NCBI GenBank assembly: GCA_002478265.1
Contig: DLNC01000025.1
Span: 102,430 to 166,429, forward strand
DNA from: Syntrophaceae bacterium UBA7520
GTDB taxonomy: Bacteria > Desulfobacterota > Syntrophia > Syntrophales > Smithellaceae
DNA: 64,000 nt
Direction: 5' to 3'
In this document: piece after piece, positions 17,115 to 25,790 of the stretch
How the letters are laid out: each line of letters opens with the position of its first letter
How positions within the stretch are numbered: the stretch's first letter is position 1
Position numbers and translations under genes: made by a program
The notes under the pieces: generated by a model
What the model was told of the DNA's origin: nothing
Seen by the model: the letters and a program-made list of their open reading frames with translations, nothing else
Database searches by the model: none

Positions 17115-18812
17115 TCACGTCTTGCTTAGATGTTTTTCTCCAATATGCATGGGATAGAAAACAGCGAAGATGCAAAGAAGAAAAGCAAAGGAAAAAGACG
17201 CAATCAGGCGGACCACGTGCATCAGCGAAAGATTTCTGCCGTGCACGTCGGCCATAAAGGTGTAATAGACAGGCCCTGCTTCGATAATGATCACCGCCGC
17301 GATTAAAGCGAAAGAACAGAGCATAAATAAAAGTCCGCCGAAACTTGTCGCGGCCATGGCGGGATTTTCAGATTTAAAATCCGGATAGCGCGCGCCCAGG
17401 CCGATCGCCATGGCGACAATCGCGGGCACCAGGCAGAATATCGTGATGATGGACAGGGCCATGATAAAAGGCGCAACGCCGAGCAGGAGATTTGAAACGA
17501 TAATCAGGATTTCAGAAACTATCAAAAGCGGAATATAATAAAGGAAGAACTTTATCCACAGGAATGTTTTTATCGATACGGGCGCGGCCTGAATTATCCA
17601 GAAAGCCTCACTTTCCATGCTTACTGCGGGGAAAACAAAGCGGGCGGCAATCGCGGACAGGACAAATGCGGCCAGTCCCATGTTCAGAAAAGAAAAAACA
17701 TTCTGCAGATAAATTATATTAACCGGTGATTTTTCCAACGGCAAAACGGAGAAATTATAAAGATAAATAACAATCAACGCGCAGATGAGAAAAAGCTGCG
17801 GCCACTGCGTGGAATCGCGGAAAAAAGTCTTGATTTCCTTCACAGCGAAGGCCTTGGCTGCGGGGGAGAGAAAGTTTAACAGGGCATCCCAGTTGTAATT
17901 TCCCAAGGTAACGGGATAGAAAAGACGTTTTGCCGTTGTTTGCGCGCGGGAAAAACCGCGGAAATAGGAAGCTTTCGCGATGGATTCGTTGATAAAAATC
18001 AAGGAAAAAGCGAAGCTCGCGGAAAGAGCAATACTGAATAATGAAAATTTCCAGTCACCTTTCAGCGCGGCGCTTACCACGTCGGAAATCCAGGTGGTGG
18101 GCAAATAAGCGGCGTCAAGCGCCTGCAGGGAGTTCAGGTAAATGACGACGGAAGCAAACGTTTGAGGGTTTACTAGCTGTTCGGGCCGGATTATTCTTAA
18201 AACAAGCACGAGCAATATCGCCAACGCGACACCAAGGACAATGAAAAGAGAGCGGATTTTTCCCGCGGGTAAAATCACCGCGCCCAACATTACCAGAATG
18301 CTGCTTATGGCGGCGGCAATAAGGCAAAGAAACACCATGCCGGCGAAGGACAAGAAATAAAAACCGGCACCCGCCTGATAAATCATTCCGTAGGATAAAA
18401 ACACGGGAAAGCTGAATAATATGACCATCCACGAGGAGTCGAAAGCGCTGACGAGCCAGCGGGAGATAAAAATATCTTTAGCCGGCACGGGAAGTGAGTG
18501 CAACAGCGACAGATCGCGGCTCAAATAAAGGTGCGACAGGCTGTTGATGATATTGCTGAAAAGCAAAAGCGTGAAAAAAGTAATCACAATCATGGATAAA
18601 AGGCGTAGCGCCAGAATATCGCCGAACCCTTCGACGCTTTGAAAATAGTTCAATATCCGGAAGAAAATAATAAAGGCGCCCAGCCAGAAAACCGCGCCGA
18701 TAAAGATGAAAATAAAAATCCGCCAGCGGTTGCCTTTCTTTTTTCCCGGCTTGATTCCCTGGAGTGTCGAGAGAAGACGCGGTCTTAATAATACGGATAA
18801 AAGACTTTGCAT
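17115..18812 (-). CDS. ABC-2-like permease of the transglutaminase operon
   Basis: 565 residues with about 12-14 hydrophobic helices spread over the whole length, a basic N-terminus (SLLSVLLRPRLLSTLQGIKPGKKKG) and no enzymatic motif. Its start lies 2 nt after the stop of the ABC ATPase gene, so it is the permease of that pair. Size and helix number suggest a fused double ABC-2 half. The cargo is unknown; exporters of this class move lipids, polysaccharides or drugs. Confidence 0.8.
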   Translation of the reverse strand: MQSLLSVLLRPRLLSTLQGIKPGKKKGNRWRIFIFIFIGAVFWLGAFIIFFRILNYFQSVEGFGDILALRLLSMIVITFFTLLLFSNIINSLSHLYLSRDLSLLHSLPVPAKDIFISRWLVSAFDSSWMVILFSFPVFLSYGMIYQAGAGFYFLSFAGMVFLCLIAAAISSILVMLGAVILPAGKIRSLFIVLGVALAILLVLVLRIIRPEQLVNPQTFASVVIYLNSLQALDAAYLPTTWISDVVSAALKGDWKFSLFSIALSASFAFSLIFINESIAKASYFRGFSRAQTTAKRLFYPVTLGNYNWDALLNFLSPAAKAFAVKEIKTFFRDSTQWPQLFLICALIVIYLYNFSVLPLEKSPVNIIYLQNVFSFLNMGLAAFVLSAIAARFVFPAVSMESEAFWIIQAAPVSIKTFLWIKFFLYYIPLLIVSEILIIVSNLLLGVAPFIMALSIITIFCLVPAIVAMAIGLGARYPDFKSENPAMAATSFGGLLFMLCSFALIAAVIIIEAGPVYYTFMADVHGRNLSLMHVVRLIASFSFAFLLCIFAVFYPMHIGEKHLSKT

Positions 18813-18814
18813 GG

Positions 18815-19540
18815 CTATGCTTCTCTGATCAATGTTAAAAATACTTCTTCGAGACCGGCATTTCCCGTCCGGGCGGCCAAGTTGAGTTCGGCGATGCTTC
18901 CCTGCGCCAGCAGCGCTCCTTTGTGGATGACGCCGATGCGGTCACACAAATCTTCCGCGATGCTCAGCGTATGGGTGGAAACGAAGATGGTGACATTTTG
19001 GCGGGACAGATTTTTCAGCATATCTTTCACCATGCGCACGGCTGCGGGGTCGAGCCCGACCATTGGTTCGTCAATAACCAAAACTCTGGGATCATGCATC
19101 AGGGCCGCGGCGATAATCAGGCGCTGTTTCATGCCGTGGGAATACGCTTCGATAATTTCATGTGCCCAGTCCGTCAGCGCGAATTTCTCAAGAAGCTCCT
19201 GCGCGCGCGGCGTTATTATGTTTGTTTCGACTTCGTAAATATCGGCGATGAATTTGAGAAATTCCATGCCGGTGAGTTTCTCGTAAAGAAAAGGCCTGTC
19301 CGGCACAAAACCGATGATTTTTTTTGCTCGCAGAGGATCTTCTTTCATGTCGATGCCGGAAATAATTACTTTGCCGGACGTAGGTTCGATAATTCCTCCC
19401 ATCATGCGTATGGTGGTTGTCTTGCCGGCGCCGTTTGGTCCGATAAAGCCGTAAATTTCTCCCGTGGCCACACGGAGATTAAGATTATTCACAGCCAGTA
19501 CCGTGCCGTAGTCTTTGGTCAGGTTTATCAGTTCAATCAT
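18815..19540 (-). CDS. ABC transporter ATPase (exporter type)
   Basis: 241 residues. Walker A GPNGAGKTT (about 34-42), signature YSHGMKQR in place of LSGGQ, Walker B VLVIDEPMVGLD and switch His in STHTLSIAEDL. The signature variant with HGM is typical of ABC-2-type exporters (CcmA-like). Overlaps the transglutaminase gene by 8 nt upstream and precedes the permease by 2 nt, so the three genes form one tight operon. Confidence 0.93.
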   Translation of the reverse strand: MIELINLTKDYGTVLAVNNLNLRVATGEIYGFIGPNGAGKTTTIRMMGGIIEPTSGKVIISGIDMKEDPLRAKKIIGFVPDRPFLYEKLTGMEFLKFIADIYEVETNIITPRAQELLEKFALTDWAHEIIEAYSHGMKQRLIIAAALMHDPRVLVIDEPMVGLDPAAVRMVKDMLKNLSRQNVTIFVSTHTLSIAEDLCDRIGVIHKGALLAQGSIAELNLAARTGNAGLEEVFLTLIREA

Positions 19541-21032
19541 TTTTTACAGAAATAACCTCCAATTTTATTTTTCCAATGGCACCGAGCAAATCAAGTTGCG
19601 CGCTTCCCTCGCCACGGGCCAGGCGCAGGTGCGTGACATCGGCGGGAATCTGATTGAAAACAGCATCGGCGGTAATCCATTCACCCGCATAAGCGCTGTT
19701 CCACGCGTGATAGTAAAAACGGCCGTTTTGATAGACGAGCCCTGTTTCAATCTGCGCGGGAACGCCGGCAGCGCGCAAAAGAGCCGCGGTTAAAACAGCG
19801 TGCTCATTGCAATCGCCCGTCTTGTTTTTTAGCACCTCCAGGGCGTTGGGCACGGATAAAACGGGTTTTTTTTCAATGTTTCTGTAAACCCAGTTGACTA
19901 TTTTCCTTGTTTTCTCCAGCGGATTTTCGGAGGCACCGACAATTTTAAGCGCCTGTTCTTTTATGCGGGCGTGATCTGATTGCACCAGCGGCGACGGCCG
20001 CAGATAGTGGGCAGCGTTTTCCGGCAGGTCTGTTGTCCGCTGCGCGGCGGCAGAAATATTTTCTTTGCGGACAGTCAGTACGCCCCGCTGAAACAACTGA
20101 CGTCCGCCCTGGAGGATAAGAAATAAATCACGGACACCGTCAATCCTTATGGAAATTTCCTTTAATTTATCCGGGGCCGCGATTATGACATTAGACGGCA
20201 AGGAAGCAATTTGCGCAAAATCAGCGGTTGTATCAGCGGCGAACCCCGCGGTTGCTGTCTGCGCGCTTACTTTTTCCATGGATAAACCCAAAAGGCCGGT
20301 TTCTTTTAAAATTTCACCTTCCTTGCTCAGCCAGGCGCAATTTTTCGCTCCCATAAAATCGGCGCAGAATTTTTGTGTCATTACGCGCCTGCCCATTATG
20401 GGAATCACTTCATCCTTCTCGCGAGTCGTTTTAATTTTGCGGACGCCGGCGGTGGACGGGTCAAAAATGGTAAATTCTCGATAAGCGCCTGTTTCCAATC
20501 CCGCGGTAAATGCCGCCTCATAAATATTACCGCTGATATAGGGGATATCCTTAAGCGGTATTTCGCTTCTTTGCATAGCGGTGGGAATGCCGGTGTGCAA
20601 AATCAGTTTATCATGGGATACATACCCGCGCGCGCTGAAACGGAACAAACTTGAGCTTAAATCAAAAGAAAAGGAAGAGAAACTCATGTCAGGATTTAGC
20701 ACTGTTTCCGTGGCCAGATGAAGCAACTGTGTCGTTCCCAGCGTCTTTATCTGCATGGTGACTTTTTCCTGCGTTTCGTAATTGCCTGATTCGAGAATCA
20801 GGAATTGCCGGTGCACAAAGCCGATTTTTTTTCCGTCCTGATAAATATTCATCCAGCTTTCCGCCGGGCGCTGCGCTTTTATGTGCTGAGAAGTTATGGT
20901 GTCTGCTTCTTTGGTTCTGACAAATAAATCGAGACGTATCACCAGCAAAATGAGAAAAAGAACGCTGACAAATATTCCCCAAATGAGGGACAGCTCGGGT
21001 TTTTTTATGGGCGAAAAATTGAAAAGATTCAT
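19533..21032 (-). CDS. Membrane-anchored transglutaminase-like protein
   Basis: 499 residues. One membrane helix at about 15-34, then about 330 residues of extracytoplasmic sequence with no family I recognise, and a transglutaminase core (about 380-470) with NKTGDCNEHAVL (catalytic Cys), YYHAWN (His) and WITADAVF (Asp): the Cys-His-Asp triad is complete. Bacterial members are usually proteases or amidases rather than cross-linkers. First gene of the operon with the ABC exporter, behind a very good promoter. Likely periplasmic; may process what the exporter releases. Confidence 0.88.
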   Translation of the reverse strand: MNLFNFSPIKKPELSLIWGIFVSVLFLILLVIRLDLFVRTKEADTITSQHIKAQRPAESWMNIYQDGKKIGFVHRQFLILESGNYETQEKVTMQIKTLGTTQLLHLATETVLNPDMSFSSFSFDLSSSLFRFSARGYVSHDKLILHTGIPTAMQRSEIPLKDIPYISGNIYEAAFTAGLETGAYREFTIFDPSTAGVRKIKTTREKDEVIPIMGRRVMTQKFCADFMGAKNCAWLSKEGEILKETGLLGLSMEKVSAQTATAGFAADTTADFAQIASLPSNVIIAAPDKLKEISIRIDGVRDLFLILQGGRQLFQRGVLTVRKENISAAAQRTTDLPENAAHYLRPSPLVQSDHARIKEQALKIVGASENPLEKTRKIVNWVYRNIEKKPVLSVPNALEVLKNKTGDCNEHAVLTAALLRAAGVPAQIETGLVYQNGRFYYHAWNSAYAGEWITADAVFNQIPADVTHLRLARGEGSAQLDLLGAIGKIKLEVISVKND

Positions 21033-21039
21033 GTTCCGA

Positions 21040-21061
21040 CAGTTATTATACAGTTATTATA
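21040..21061. repeat. Tandem 11-nt repeat duplicating the -10 box
   Basis: CAGTTATTATA occurs twice in tandem (21040-21050 and 21051-21061). Each copy holds a perfect minus-strand TATAAT, so a second -10 element lies 11 nt downstream of the first. Confidence 0.75.
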
Positions 21062-21084
21062 TAGATACAGGCGGCAAGAGTCAA
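21056..21084 (-). promoter_or_regulatory. Strong sigma70-like promoter of the transglutaminase-ABC operon
   Basis: On the minus strand TTGACT (21084-21079) and TATAAT (21061-21056) are 17 nt apart. Transcription should begin near 21049, about 17 nt before the start codon at 21032. Confidence 0.75.
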
Positions 21085-21148
21085 CGCGGCGCCTGAACAA
21101 AGGCGAGATGGTTTTCCCTAAGCCGTTAGTATTACTGAATATTTTATC

Positions 21149-22981
21149 TTAGCCAAAAGGGATGGTTATTCTATAAACGTTTCCGGCAAGAGTTTTTTTC
21201 GCCTGGTAAGGACCTGTTTCATAGACTTTGAGCATGGCGGTGTTGCTTTCCCATACCTCGCCGGTAAATCCGGCAACGCCTTCTTCTCTGGCCACGCGTA
21301 TTAAAAGATCAAAAAGGTAGGATGCGATACCGAGCCCCTGGTAATTTTCGTCGACAATAAAAGCCGTGTCGGCGAAGGTTTCGTTTTGCCGAAGCGCGTA
21401 GCGCGCCTCGGCGATAATTTTTTCCCCGCCCGCTTCTTCGATCGTGCCAACAATAGACATGGTCAGGCGGTAATCGATATTGACGTATTCCTGCATTTTG
21501 TCGTGGGGCATCGCTTTGATCGGGCTGAAATAACGGTAATAAACGGCCTGATCGGAAAATCGGTAAAAAAGCCGGCGCATCTCTTCTTCGTCGGACGGTT
21601 TGATGGCGCGGAAGCGCACGGTAAGGCCATTTTTAAATGTATGCGCGCAGGCGATTTTGGCGGGGTAGAGATGTCCGGAGGCGGGAAAATAAATCTGGTC
21701 GGCGTAAAGCAGTTTGTTTTCCTTGGCCTGATTGAATAAATTTTCCCGGTCATCGGGGTGCGCTAGTTCAATGAGTGTTTGGGCACGCTCGCGCAGTGTT
21801 TTTCCCATGAGGTAAGCCGCGCCATATTCCGTCACAACGATGTCCATTGCTTCGCGGTTGGTGAACTGGAAAGGATACTTGTCGATGGATAAAAGAATAT
21901 TCGGTTGTCCGTCCCTATTGCGGCTGGGAAGCGCAAATATTGCGCGGCCGTTTTTGGATAAAGATGCGCCCATAAACAATTCCTGAACATTTCCCGGCCC
22001 GGCGGTGACATTCCCCCTGCCGGTGTGTAGGGCGATGTTGCCAGTGAGATCAACTTTGCGCGCCGGTAGAATTGCTTTCATATCATCATTCAAGCCAATG
22101 ATTTGCGGGTCCATAATGATATCCTGAGGCTGAAATTCCACCAGTGGATTCAAATCCAGCCAGAGCATCAGTTCTTTTGTGCCGATGATGTAAGAGGAAG
22201 CTGATTTGCCGCGAAAAACGCCTTTATGGCGGTTGGTGACCGCGCCGCTTTTAACAAGATCCATCAAGGCATCGGTGAAAAAAGGCGAGTGTATGCCCAG
22301 GTTTTTCTTGCCGGCCAAAGTTTTTGCCAGCGCTTCGTATAAAGGGCCGATGCCGTAAGAAATACAGCTGCCGTCTTCCACAAGCGAAGCGACATTTTCC
22401 GCGATTTTCAGATATATATCATGGAGGGGCCAGCGCGGAATATAAAAGGGCGTTTCCGTCGCCTCGATAAGGTGATGAAAATCTGTCACGTTGACAATGG
22501 TGTCTCCCATGGTCCGTGGCGCTTCTTTGCTGATTTCTCCCACCACGATTTTGGCCGATTCCATGGCTTGTCTGGCCACGTCCACGCCAGCAAGATAGGC
22601 GTAGCCTTTTTCATCCGGCGGAGTAATCTGAATAAAAGCCACATCGATATGAATAGCGCCTGTCTTAAAAAGTTTTGGTATGCGCGAAAAGCGGCTGGGA
22701 ATAAGATCAACATGCCCACGGGTAATGGCCTCGGAGGCGATCCAGCCGGAGAAAAAAGTTTTAAGGCGGAATTTACGGGCGTAACGTTCGTCAATAGCAA
22801 CTGTATCTCCCAGGCTGACCAACTGAATCAATTCCAAATCGTGGAGATTCGGCTGAGCGGACTCCATCAGGTGCTTAACCAGCGTGCGCGGTTCGGCCAT
22901 GCCGGTGCCGAGAAAAATGCTCATGCCGGGTTCTATTAAGGAAAGTACAGATTCAGGGGCGACAATTTTATTTTTCCACAT
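21149..22981 (-). CDS. Acetyl-CoA hydrolase/CoA-transferase fused to a GNAT acetyltransferase
   Basis: 610 residues. Residues 1 to about 440 are an acetyl-CoA hydrolase/4-hydroxybutyrate CoA-transferase-type enzyme with the N-terminal VLSLIEPGMSIFLGTGMAEP and C-terminal VVTEYGAAYLMG signatures. Residues about 450-605 are a GNAT domain (VRFRAIKPSDEEEMRRLF, acetyl-CoA loop VDENYQGLGIASYL). Such fusions are known in Desulfobacterota. The first half probably moves CoA between short acids such as acetate; the second may acetylate a protein, perhaps itself. Stand-alone gene with its own promoter. No good ribosome site is visible before ATG 22981. Confidence 0.92.
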   Translation of the reverse strand: MWKNKIVAPESVLSLIEPGMSIFLGTGMAEPRTLVKHLMESAQPNLHDLELIQLVSLGDTVAIDERYARKFRLKTFFSGWIASEAITRGHVDLIPSRFSRIPKLFKTGAIHIDVAFIQITPPDEKGYAYLAGVDVARQAMESAKIVVGEISKEAPRTMGDTIVNVTDFHHLIEATETPFYIPRWPLHDIYLKIAENVASLVEDGSCISYGIGPLYEALAKTLAGKKNLGIHSPFFTDALMDLVKSGAVTNRHKGVFRGKSASSYIIGTKELMLWLDLNPLVEFQPQDIIMDPQIIGLNDDMKAILPARKVDLTGNIALHTGRGNVTAGPGNVQELFMGASLSKNGRAIFALPSRNRDGQPNILLSIDKYPFQFTNREAMDIVVTEYGAAYLMGKTLRERAQTLIELAHPDDRENLFNQAKENKLLYADQIYFPASGHLYPAKIACAHTFKNGLTVRFRAIKPSDEEEMRRLFYRFSDQAVYYRYFSPIKAMPHDKMQEYVNIDYRLTMSIVGTIEEAGGEKIIAEARYALRQNETFADTAFIVDENYQGLGIASYLFDLLIRVAREEGVAGFTGEVWESNTAMLKVYETGPYQAKKTLAGNVYRITIPFG

Positions 22982-23023
22982 ATACTTTTTTATGCGCGAA
23001 TAAATGTTAAGGGGAGATTAATT

Positions 23024-23059
23024 ATGTCAATCTGTGGCCGCAAGTATATGAGTGGATAA
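23024..23059 (+). other. Possible 11-residue leader ORF
   Basis: ATG 23024 with AAGGGGAG at 23009-23016 encodes MSICGRKYMSG and stops at 23059. The ribosome site is good, but the ORF lies upstream of the likely psd promoter and overlaps the opposite-strand promoter, so it may be chance. Confidence 0.2.
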
Positions 23060-23071
23060 TATGCGTGTCAA
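23043..23071 (-). promoter_or_regulatory. Sigma70-like promoter of the acetyl-CoA hydrolase/GNAT gene
   Basis: Minus strand: TTGACA (23071-23066), 17-nt spacer, TATACT (23048-23043). Predicted start of transcription near 23036 leaves a leader of about 55 nt before ATG 22981. Confidence 0.7.
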
Positions 23072-23181
23072 GGCAATTCAATTTATGAGGCAAGTAAATA
23101 TCATCTCGGGGATAAAGGCTGTTCTCGCGGGTTAGGTGCAAAAACAATTGATTTTTACGCGATGGCAACTTCAAAGATTTA

Positions 23182-23210
23182 TTGACAAGAGCCATCAATT
23201 AATATATCAA
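23182..23210 (+). promoter_or_regulatory. Likely promoter of psd-pssA
   Basis: Perfect -35 TTGACA at 23182-23187; TATCAA at 23205-23210 after 17 nt (or TATATC at 23203 after 15 nt). Leader to ATG 23251 is about 35 nt. Confidence 0.5.
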
Positions 23211-23250
23211 AAAAACTCAATTTTTTAGGAAAGACTAAAAAGAAAACAGC

Positions 23251-23892
23251 ATGAAGCATGACGGCATAATCGCCCAGGAAGGTTATCCTTTCATTGTTTT
23301 TTGTCTCATCATCACGGCGCTTCTGGCCTTTCTGGGGATTGCCTGGCTGACGATATTGTCCGCTTTGTTTACCGTTTTTATTGTCAGTTTTTTCCGCAAC
23401 CCGGAGAGATTTTTTGATCAAGAAGATAAGGTTGTTATTTCTCCCGCTGACGGCAAAATTATAAAAATAGAAAACGTGGAAGTGAGCGGTAATATTTCCG
23501 GCAGTTTTAAGAAAATAAGCATTTTCATGAACGTGTTCAATGTTCATGTTAACCGTTCCCCTTACGATGGAAGGATTGAAGCGATCAATTATCACGAGGG
23601 GAAATTTTTTTCGGCCAATCTGGATAAAGCATCCGAAGATAACGAACGCAACGAAATCATGCTCATCACGGATGACGGCAGGCGCATCTGGTTTGTGCAG
23701 ATCGCCGGCTTGATCGCGCGTCGTATAGTTTGCTGGGTGAATGCCGGGATGAACCTTAAGAAAGGAGAGCGTTTCGGCATAATCTGTTTTGGTTCCCGCG
23801 TGGATGTTTATCTGCCTCCGGATACAACAATTAAGGTGAAATTGAACGATAAAGTTAAAGCGGGGCAGACGGCCTTAGGATACTTGGCATGA
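23251..23892 (+). CDS. psd: Phosphatidylserine decarboxylase (short form)
   Basis: Converts phosphatidylserine to phosphatidylethanolamine. 213 residues with two N-terminal membrane helices (about 12-48), FFRNPER, SPADGKI, and the self-processing site FGSRVDVY, where Gly181-Ser182 should be cut to give the pyruvoyl group. This is the short, archaeal-like Psd form common outside Enterobacteria. It overlaps pssA by ATGA, so enzyme and precursor synthase are coupled. Confidence 0.95.
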   Translation: MKHDGIIAQEGYPFIVFCLIITALLAFLGIAWLTILSALFTVFIVSFFRNPERFFDQEDKVVISPADGKIIKIENVEVSGNISGSFKKISIFMNVFNVHVNRSPYDGRIEAINYHEGKFFSANLDKASEDNERNEIMLITDDGRRIWFVQIAGLIARRIVCWVNAGMNLKKGERFGIICFGSRVDVYLPPDTTIKVKLNDKVKAGQTALGYLA

Positions 23893-24674
23893 AAAAAGAA
23901 TCCTCGCTAAAAAAAATCCGCATAAAAAAGGGGATTTATGTTCTGCCCAACCTGATAACCACGGCAAGTCTTTTCAGCGGTTTTTTTTCGATTATCGCTT
24001 CCCTGAAAGAAAATTTTGTTATTGCGGCCATCGCCGTGCTGGTTGCCGCCGTTTTTGACGGCCTGGATGGGCGCATTGCCCGCGTCACAAATACCACCAG
24101 CAAATTCGGCGCGGAATACGATTCGCTTTCCGATGTCATTGCCTTCGGCGTGGCTCCGGCTTTTCTTGCCTATAACTGGGCCTTGTCTTTTTACGGACGC
24201 TGGGGATGGATTGCCGCTTTTCTGTTTGTTGTGTGCGGCGCGCTGCGCCTGGCACGCTATAATATCCAGATCGGCGTGGTCGAAAGCAGAGTATTCAATG
24301 GCCTGCCTATTCCTTCCGCCGCCGCCGTGGTGGCGACGACCGTTTTGTTTTTTGACTACGCCGGAGTCGAGGGTAAATTCCATGATCCTTCCATGCTCAT
24401 TTTTGTCCCCGTTCTTTCCCTTTTAATGGTCAGTAATATAAAATACTACAGCTTCAAGGATTTGCAGCTTTTTACCCGTAAGCCTTTTATGACTTTTTTT
24501 TCTCTGGTTCTCGTCCTGATAATTCTGGCGGCGATACCTCTGCAGATTTCTGTTTTTGTCGCCATGGCGGGATACGCGCTTTCCGGGCCTATTTGGTGGA
24601 TGTTCAAATTCGGCAAGCAAACACGCCAGAAGGCAAAGGAGAGAAAAGCGAAATCGCGAAGGAGGAAAAAATAA
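23889..24674 (+). CDS. pssA: CDP-diacylglycerol-serine O-phosphatidyltransferase
   Basis: Makes phosphatidylserine from CDP-diacylglycerol and serine. 261 residues, about eight membrane helices, with the CDP-alcohol phosphotransferase motif D-G-x2-A-R-x8-G-x3-D-x3-D at Asp60-Gly61...Gly74...Asp78...Asp82. The last 20 residues are strongly basic (KQTRQKAKERKAKSRRRKK). Starts inside the psd stop (4-nt overlap); the two catalyse successive steps. Confidence 0.95.
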   Translation: MKKESSLKKIRIKKGIYVLPNLITTASLFSGFFSIIASLKENFVIAAIAVLVAAVFDGLDGRIARVTNTTSKFGAEYDSLSDVIAFGVAPAFLAYNWALSFYGRWGWIAAFLFVVCGALRLARYNIQIGVVESRVFNGLPIPSAAAVVATTVLFFDYAGVEGKFHDPSMLIFVPVLSLLMVSNIKYYSFKDLQLFTRKPFMTFFSLVLVLIILAAIPLQISVFVAMAGYALSGPIWWMFKFGKQTRQKAKERKAKSRRRKK

Positions 24675-24701
24675 ATCAGGTGATTCGGCGAATCTGAAAA
24701 A

Positions 24702-25259
24702 ATGCGCATCACAGGCGGCAATTTTAAAGGCAGGACTTTTTCTTTTCCCGCCGGCAGCAAGGAGAGGCCGACGTCTGATTTTTTAAGAGAAGCTCTTTTT
24801 AATCTGCTGGGTTCATTGCAGGGCAAAAGATTTTTGGATCTTTTTGCCGGATCAGGCTCTGTCGGCATGGAGGCGGCAAGCCGCGGCGCAGAGGATGTAT
24901 TGCTGGTGGAAAAAAACAAAAAGTTGGTGGCTGTCGCGGTAAAAAATATAAAGCTTCTGTCACTGGAAGGTAGATGCAGGGTGGTTTGCGCCGAGGCGGA
25001 AAGAGCGCTGAAAGATCTGGCAAAAAAAAATTACCGCGCGGATATAATTTTTGCCGATCCGCCGTATAATAAAAATATGGTCGATGTTATACTTAATAAA
25101 TTAAGCACATACGGAGTCTTGGCTGAAGAAGGCGAAATAGTTGTGCAGCATTCGGTAAAGGAAGTTATTAAGGAAAATTATGACGAAGTTTTATTTCAGA
25201 TTAAGCAAAAGATATACGGTGAAAACGCTTTGACTTTTTTTGCAGGAGAATGGAAATGA
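24702..25259 (+). CDS. rsmD: 16S rRNA (guanine966-N2)-methyltransferase
   Basis: 185 residues. MRITGGNFKGR start, SAM-binding FLDLFAGSGSVGMEAASRG (about 44-62) and catalytic DPPY at 119-122. Methylates G966 of 16S rRNA in the 30S subunit. The stop overlaps the coaD start (ATGA), a pairing widely conserved in bacteria. Confidence 0.95.
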   Translation: MRITGGNFKGRTFSFPAGSKERPTSDFLREALFNLLGSLQGKRFLDLFAGSGSVGMEAASRGAEDVLLVEKNKKLVAVAVKNIKLLSLEGRCRVVCAEAERALKDLAKKNYRADIIFADPPYNKNMVDVILNKLSTYGVLAEEGEIVVQHSVKEVIKENYDEVLFQIKQKIYGENALTFFAGEWK

Positions 25260-25774
25260 ATCAGGATAAATTTCCCAAGGTGGCGGTATATCCGGGAACA
25301 TTTGATCCCATTACGAACGGACACGTGGATATTATTAAAAGAGGCAGCAGGATATTTGATGAAATTGTCGTCCTGGTCGCCTATAACCCGGACAAATCGG
25401 CGCTTTTTACCGTGGAAGAGAGGATGCAGATGATCAGGGAGGCGCTCAAAGATATTCAGAGCGTGAGAGTAGATTCTCATGCTGGCCTGCTTGTTGATTA
25501 TCTGAAAATGTCCAAAGCCAGCATCATTTTGCGCGGCATGCGCGCTCTTTCCGATTTTGAATATGAATTTCAGATGGCGCTGATGAACCGCCGCCAGACA
25601 AGGGAAATTGAAACCGTATTCCTCATGAGCGGTTTTAAGTGGTTTTATACGAGTTCCAAACTGATCAAGGAAGTGGTCAGCCTGGGGGGATCGGTTAAAG
25701 CGCTGGTGCCGGAGAATGTCTATCAGAAACTCCTGGCAAAGTATAATGTGCAGCCGAAAGAAAACAATAAATAA
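25256..25774 (+). CDS. coaD: Phosphopantetheine adenylyltransferase
   Basis: Adenylates 4'-phosphopantetheine to dephospho-CoA. 172 residues with YPGTFDPITNGH (nucleotidyltransferase T/HxGH motif at 20-23) and the C-terminal SSKLIKEV. ATG 25256 is preferred over the in-frame ATG 25250 because AGGAGA at 25244-25249 is then 7 nt away; it overlaps the rsmD stop. Confidence 0.96.
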   Translation: MNQDKFPKVAVYPGTFDPITNGHVDIIKRGSRIFDEIVVLVAYNPDKSALFTVEERMQMIREALKDIQSVRVDSHAGLLVDYLKMSKASIILRGMRALSDFEYEFQMALMNRRQTREIETVFLMSGFKWFYTSSKLIKEVVSLGGSVKALVPENVYQKLLAKYNVQPKENNK

Positions 25775-25790
25775 ATATAGGAGAAAAATA

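Noticed and set aside
23179..23595. Long minus-strand ORF opposite psd
   Set aside because: It mirrors psd, which has full catalytic motifs; the antisense translation matches no family.
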